Shown in pieces: positions 7,585 through 10,372 of a stretch of DNA of 10,372 nucleotides. Both the position numbers and the translations under genes were made by a program. A model generated the notes under the pieces. It had not been told where the DNA came from. It saw only the letters and a program-made list of their open reading frames with translations, and ran no database searches. The stretch covers positions 1 to 10,372 of the forward strand of contig JBDTLC010000180.1 of NCBI GenBank assembly GCA_039935015.1. The letters run 5' to 3'. The stretch is from Paralcaligenes sp039935015 (GTDB lineage Bacteria; Pseudomonadota; Gammaproteobacteria; Burkholderiales; Burkholderiaceae_B). Each line of letters starts with the position of its first letter. Within the stretch, counting starts at the first letter, position 1.

Positions 7585-8961
7585 ATGCAGATAGACGAAC
7601 AACTTAGCCATTTGAATGCCCTCTCTCCTCTGGACGGGCGCTACGCCTCCCGCGGGAAGGCGCTACGGGCAGTGCTGTCGGAAGCCGCATTCATGGCCCA
7701 CCGTGTTGAGGTCGAGGTCGCGTGGCTGATTGGGTTGTCGGAGGCAGGTTTGCCCGAACTGGCGCCTTTCTCTCGGGCGTCGCGCACCGAATTGCGAGAA
7801 CTGGTCGACAATTTTTCCGAGCGTGATGCGGCCCTTATCAAGGAAATTGAAAAAACTACCAATCATGATGTCAAAGCCGTGGAGTACTGGCTGAAAGAGC
7901 GGGTGGCTGACAACGACGAGCTGGCCCGCGCCAGCGAGTTCATCCATTTTGCCTGCACTTCAGAAGACATCAATAATACGTCGCATGCCCTTATGCTGAC
8001 CCGGGCGCGCTCGGTTTTTATTGTGCCGCGCTTAAACGAAGTGCGCGAGCAATTGCAGGCCCTGGCGCACCGGTTTGCCGATCAGCCCATGCTTTCACGC
8101 ACCCATGGGCAGCCCGCCAGTCCCACCACCGTCGGTAAAGAATTTGCCAATGTCGCGGCGCGACTGGCGCGTGCGATTGTCGCCATAGAGGCAGTCGAGC
8201 CTCTGGCCAAGCTTAATGGGGCTACCGGCAATTACAATGCGCATCTGGCGGCCTACCCCGAAGTGGATTGGCCCGCGTTCAGTTTCAAGGTTTTAAATGG
8301 CCTGGGTTTGACTCAAAACCCTCACACTATACAAATCGAACCGCATGACTGGATGGCGGCGCTATTTGACGCTGTAGCGCGCGCCAACACAATCGTTCTG
8401 GATCTGGATCGTGATCTTTGGGGCTACATTTCACTTGGCTATTTTAAGCAACACCTGAAGGACGGTGAGGTGGGCTCGTCCACCATGCCGCACAAGGTCA
8501 ACCCTATTGATTTTGAAAATTCCGAGGGCAATCTGGGCTTGGCCAATGCGGTCTTGCGTCATCTATCGGAAAAGCTGCCCATCTCGCGCTGGCAGCGCGA
8601 CCTGACCGATTCCACCGTATTGCGCAATCTGGGCGTGGCTTTCGGCTACTGCGCAGTAGCTTGGGATGCCTGCCTGCGCGGCATAGGTAAACTTGAACTG
8701 AACGCCGCGGTCATTGATGCTGAGATCGACGGCTGCTGGGAAGTGTTGGCCGAGCCCGTGCAGACAGTCATGCGCCGCTACGGTTTACCTCAACCCTATG
8801 AGCAGCTTAAGGCCTTGACTCGTGGCAAGGGCATCAATCAGGAGCGCTTGCGGGAATTCATTTCAGGGCTGGATCTGCCCCCCGAGCCCAAGGCCCGCTT
8901 GTTGGCCATGACCCCACGTTCATATGTAGGCCTGGCCGCCGAATTGGCCAGACAGTGTTAA
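7585..8961 (+). CDS. purB: adenylosuccinate lyase PurB
   Basis: PurB catalyses two fumarate-releasing steps of purine synthesis: SAICAR to AICAR, and adenylosuccinate to AMP. The 458-residue product is close to the 456 residues of the E. coli enzyme. The N-terminus LNALSPLDGRYASR is typical of the long proteobacterial PurB. The catalytic general-acid histidine is H174 in SRTHGQPASP. The flexible loop with the catalytic serine and fumarate-lyase signature is GSSTMPHKVNP (S298, S299). FACTSEDINNTS and NGATGNYNAH are further active-site segments. The ATG at 7585 is preferred over the in-frame TTG at 7582 immediately before it. The ribosome site is weak (only CGAG near 7575). It has its own promoter, divergent from the GST gene, and converges with the nitroreductase gene 26 bases downstream. 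Confidence 0.97.
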   Translation: MQIDEQLSHLNALSPLDGRYASRGKALRAVLSEAAFMAHRVEVEVAWLIGLSEAGLPELAPFSRASRTELRELVDNFSERDAALIKEIEKTTNHDVKAVEYWLKERVADNDELARASEFIHFACTSEDINNTSHALMLTRARSVFIVPRLNEVREQLQALAHRFADQPMLSRTHGQPASPTTVGKEFANVAARLARAIVAIEAVEPLAKLNGATGNYNAHLAAYPEVDWPAFSFKVLNGLGLTQNPHTIQIEPHDWMAALFDAVARANTIVLDLDRDLWGYISLGYFKQHLKDGEVGSSTMPHKVNPIDFENSEGNLGLANAVLRHLSEKLPISRWQRDLTDSTVLRNLGVAFGYCAVAWDACLRGIGKLELNAAVIDAEIDGCWEVLAEPVQTVMRRYGLPQPYEQLKALTRGKGINQERLREFISGLDLPPEPKARLLAMTPRSYVGLAAELARQC

Positions 8962-8987
8962 TCGTTGGCCGCAGGCCGGTGTTGAAT

Positions 8988-9632
8988 TCATACGACTGAG
9001 CAGGCTTCGTCGAAATCCAGCCTGGGCAGTCGCGGGTGCAGGCGTTCGGGCAGGCCATAACCCAGGTTGCATATGAAGTTGACCTCATAAGGTTTTGTTG
9101 GAAAAAAGGCCTGGGCGACTGCGGCGGCATCAAACCCTCCCATTGGCCCGCAGTCCAGCCCTAACGACCGCGCAGCCATAATGAAGTAACCCCCTTGCAG
9201 ACTGCCATTGCGTAGCGCCGTTTCGCGTGCCGCTTCTGGCGTCGAATTGAACCACGAGCGCGCGTCGGGCTGATGAGGGTACAGCTTGGGCATTTGCTCG
9301 TAAAACTCCAGGTCATAAGCAATGATGGCGGTAACTGGTGCTAGTCGCGTCTGTTCGCGGTTGCCCGCGTTCATTAATGGCACCAGCCGCGCCTTGGCCT
9401 GTGGGCTGTATACAAAGACGATACGCGCGGGCAAGCAGTTGGCCGACGTTGGTCCCATGATCATCAAGGCATATAGTTCGTGCAACAAAGGCTCGGGAAT
9501 AGAACGGGTTTCCCAGGCCCGATGGGTGCGCGCCTCGCGGAATAGGAGATTCAGGCCGTGTTCGTCCAGACGCGCTTCGCCCCCGTCTAAACGAGGCGGG
9601 TTGTTTGCAGCACGCAAGTGGGAGTCCAACAT
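8988..9632 (-). CDS. rutE: RutE-type nitroreductase / probable malonic semialdehyde reductase
   Basis: A 214-residue flavin-dependent nitroreductase-fold protein of the RutE/HadB group. In E. coli, RutE reduces malonic semialdehyde to 3-hydroxypropionate in pyrimidine breakdown. The match by eye to E. coli RutE is strong across the length: EARTHRAWETRSIPEPLL, then GPTSANCLPARIVFV, APVTAIIAYDLEFYEQMPKL, HQPDARSWFNSTPE, LGLDCGPMGGFD and RLPRLDFDEAC at the end. These are FMN and dimer-interface segments. The ATG at 9632 is supported by AAAAGG about 8 bases upstream on the minus strand. No other rut gene is in the window, so the in vivo substrate is uncertain and other aldehydes, quinones or nitro compounds are possible. 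A 12-bp palindrome lies 65-76 bp upstream of the start. Confidence 0.88.
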   Translation of the reverse strand: MLDSHLRAANNPPRLDGGEARLDEHGLNLLFREARTHRAWETRSIPEPLLHELYALMIMGPTSANCLPARIVFVYSPQAKARLVPLMNAGNREQTRLAPVTAIIAYDLEFYEQMPKLYPHQPDARSWFNSTPEAARETALRNGSLQGGYFIMAARSLGLDCGPMGGFDAAAVAQAFFPTKPYEVNFICNLGYGLPERLHPRLPRLDFDEACSVV

Positions 9633-9696
9633 GTTTGTTGCCTTTTATAGGTTCGCCGGCCGATCGTTGTCGGCATGCGGAATGGTTGACGCTGAA

Positions 9697-9708
9697 TATC
9701 GTACGATA
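9697..9708. promoter_or_regulatory. perfect 12-bp palindrome, candidate operator of the nitroreductase gene
   Basis: TATCGTACGATA is fully self-complementary and lies 65-76 bp upstream of the nitroreductase ATG, in the region where its promoter should be. Symmetry and position suit a dimeric repressor or activator such as a TetR, MarR or HxlR type, but no regulator gene is in the window and I do not recognise the motif. Confidence 0.4.
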
Positions 9709-9846
9709 ACCGACTGGGTTATTAGCCGATGCCGTGGCGATCATTTCTGCCGGACGAATGAATGTCGTAAGCGTTACCGGTATTCGTATTCCGAGGAAAA
9801 GGCAGGTATTTTATTTGTTTGAAAAAAGCGATGTTCAAATCTGTAA

Positions 9847-9852
9847 TATAAT
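9847..9852 (+). promoter_or_regulatory. -10 box of the tRNA-Lys promoter
   Basis: A perfect TATAAT is followed by a GC-rich segment (TCGGCC) before the likely start at about 9859, a discriminator type common in stable-RNA promoters. The leader to the tRNA would be about 45 bases. The -35 is unclear: TTGAAA at 9819-9824 is 22 bp away, longer than usual. Confidence 0.6.
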
Positions 9853-9905
9853 TTCGGCCTTGGTTAAGTTTCTGCTTCTCGGAAAGCACACGTTTAGCCA
9901 TACAT

Positions 9906-9981
9906 GGGTTGTTAGCTCAGTTGGTAGAGCAGCGGACTCTTAATCCGTAGGTCGAGCGTTCGAGCCGCTCACAGCCCACCA
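9906..9981 (+). tRNA. tRNA-Lys (anticodon CTT), CCA encoded
   Basis: A complete 76-base cloverleaf. The acceptor stem GGGTTGT pairs with ACAGCCC, with one T-G wobble at the fourth pair. The D arm is GCTC...GAGC with AGTTGGTAGA between the stem ends. The anticodon stem GCGGA/TCCGT encloses CTCTTAA, giving anticodon CTT, which reads AAG lysine codons. The variable region is AGGTC. The T arm GAGCG/CGCTC encloses TTCGAGC. Discriminator A and CCA are encoded. It is followed by an IHF-like site and an intrinsic terminator. The 3' end of such tRNA genes is a common integration target. This tRNA has C34, so it is not a 2-thiolation substrate of MnmA. Confidence 0.98.
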
Positions 9982-9985
9982 ATAG

Positions 9986-9998
9986 AATCAAACACTTA
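9986..9998 (+). promoter_or_regulatory. candidate IHF binding site
   Basis: AATCAA-ACAC-TTA matches the IHF consensus WATCAANNNNTTR at every specified base. It starts 5 bases after the tRNA CCA and ends at the first base of the terminator stem. IHF sites near tRNA 3' ends are typical of phage and island attachment regions. Whether IHF binds here is inference. Confidence 0.4.
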
Positions 9999-10029
9999 CG
10001 CCAATCCTTCGGGTTGGCGTTTTTGTTTT
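9998..10029 (+). terminator. intrinsic terminator of the tRNA-Lys gene
   Basis: ACGCCAATCC pairs with GGGTTGGCGT (one T-G wobble) across a three-base loop, and the 3' arm is followed by TTTTGTTTT. It lies 16 bases after the tRNA end and should stop the tRNA transcript. Confidence 0.9.
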
Positions 10030-10120
10030 CTGCCTTCATGTAAGCACCTTGTAAACACTTTTGATAAATGCCGGGTAATCTCCGCTACAAATTGGCGCTT
10101 CGTCAACTTCTCCCAGAAAC

Positions 10121-10193
10121 CTTAGCATTACTTAGTATCCGGCTATACCCTTGCTGCAATCTTGCTGTTACCTTAGGGTAATCTTGGGGTACA
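10121..10193 (+). repeat. near-tandem degenerate 10-11-bp repeat cluster
   Basis: Units beginning CTT occur at 10121 (CTTAGCATTA), 10131 (CTTAGTATCC), 10150 (CTTGCTGCAAT), 10161 (CTTGCTGTTAC), 10172 (CTTAGGGTAAT) and 10183 (CTTGGGGTACA). The last four are contiguous at exactly 11 bp. The first two are contiguous at 10 bp, with a 9-base gap to the rest. The approximate consensus is CTTRNNGTTAC. Units one helical turn apart would put bound proteins on one face of the DNA. Confidence 0.6.
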
Positions 10194-10217
10194 CAGTTTG
10201 GTTTTTCACTGGTTTTT

Positions 10218-10256
10218 TTAACGGCAAGGTTACGGTAACCATAAGGTCACGCTAAG
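10218..10256 (-). repeat. inverted cluster of the same 11-bp repeat
   Basis: On the minus strand, units CTTAGCGTGAC (10256-10246), CTTATGGTTAC (10245-10235) and CTTGCCGTTAA (10228-10218) match the consensus of the plus-strand cluster. The first two are contiguous; the third follows after 6 bases. The gap creates a perfect palindrome GGTTAC-g-GTAACC at 10228-10240. Confidence 0.55.
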
Positions 10257-10308
10257 GATTTGTGGGCCAACTTATCACTGCACCCATATAAGGCTTTGCC
10301 AGGTTTGA

Positions 10309-10372
10309 TTAACCCTGATTGTTTTCAAATTCGAGCGCCACACCAGATTTCACTACTTTAGTGACTGCGCGC
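10309..10372 (-). CDS. possible C-terminal end of an unidentified gene running off the right edge
   Basis: On the minus strand one frame is open from the window edge to a TAA at 10311-10309, giving 20 residues ending VVKSGVALEFENNQG. I do not recognise the family, and an open frame this short can occur by chance. The mixed hydrophobic and charged composition looks protein-like. It would be transcribed toward the repeat clusters and the tRNA gene. No terminator is visible after it. Confidence 0.2.
   Translation of the reverse strand, partial: RAVTKVVKSGVALEFENNQG

Larger units (their letters stand above)
10030..10308. other. intergenic region without a recognisable gene, AT-richer, repeat-bearing
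   Basis: No coding region that I can support is present on either strand between the terminator and the possible minus-strand coding tail. The sequence is visibly richer in A and T than the genes upstream. It contains two clusters of a degenerate 11-bp motif, at 10121-10193 and in inverted orientation at 10218-10256, separated by a T-rich spacer. No second copy of the tRNA 3' end is seen, so if an element is inserted here its other junction lies outside the window. Confidence 0.6.

Noticed and set aside
8967..8977. GGCC-gca-GGCC hairpin between purB and the nitroreductase as a terminator
   Set aside because: The stem is only 4 bp and no T-run follows on either strand.
9322..9822. Plus-strand open frame of 166 codons across the start of the nitroreductase gene
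   Set aside because: Most of it is antisense to a well-supported gene, its composition follows that gene's codon structure, and it matches no family I recognise.
9734..9943. Short plus-strand open frame that runs into the tRNA gene
   Set aside because: It overlaps the tRNA promoter and the tRNA itself, so it is not credible as a protein gene.
5609..9981. Functional pairing of mnmA with the nearby tRNA-Lys gene
   Set aside because: The tRNA has anticodon CTT with C34, whereas MnmA thiolates U34, so this tRNA is not its substrate; nearness is probably chance.
10121..10256. CRISPR array
   Set aside because: Units are about 11 bp, degenerate and mostly contiguous, with no unique spacers of regular length.

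Overview
The window looks like a chromosomal segment of a betaproteobacterium in the order Burkholderiales, most likely an Alcaligenaceae (Bordetella, Achromobacter or Pusillimonas-like) relative. This rests on protein resemblance, the glcDEF arrangement, the mnmA/gst/purB grouping and a CCA-encoding tRNA-Lys(CTT). No database search was possible, so genus is not assigned.

Layout. Positions 1-5590 hold a plus-strand 2-hydroxyacid oxidation cluster. It contains the C-terminal part of an FAD-linked oxidase related to D-lactate dehydrogenase, the three glycolate oxidase subunits glcD, glcE and glcF, and a two-module VOC (glyoxalase-like) protein whose ATG directly abuts the glcF stop. Gaps are 74, 9, 9 and 0 bases, so this reads as one operon. 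GlcD and GlcE carry the FAD-domain parts and GlcF the iron-sulfur clusters that pass electrons to the membrane quinone pool. The tRNA 2-thiouridylase gene mnmA follows after 18 bases, with a -10 box placed so that its message could be leaderless.

Positions 6765-9632 hold a minus-strand glutathione S-transferase convergent with mnmA, then purB (adenylosuccinate lyase) divergent from the GST gene, then a minus-strand RutE-type nitroreductase convergent with purB. The 205-base GST-purB gap has an extended -10 element for each direction and a palindrome. A perfect 12-bp palindrome lies upstream of the nitroreductase.

Positions 9633-10372 hold a tRNA-Lys(CTT) gene with a strong -10 box, followed by a perfect match to the IHF consensus, a clear intrinsic terminator and a visibly AT-richer stretch with no complete gene. 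Inside that stretch is the most unusual structure of the window: a degenerate motif of about 11 bp (roughly CTTRNNGTTAC) repeated in near-tandem at helical-turn spacing on the plus strand, with a second cluster in inverted orientation after an AT-rich spacer. Beside a tRNA 3' end and an IHF site, this resembles the attachment region of a tyrosine-recombinase element (arm-type sites), though no integrase is in view. A possible C-terminal coding tail on the minus strand runs off the right edge.

Most of the window is ordinary core metabolism. The novelty, if any, is in the last 400 bases.
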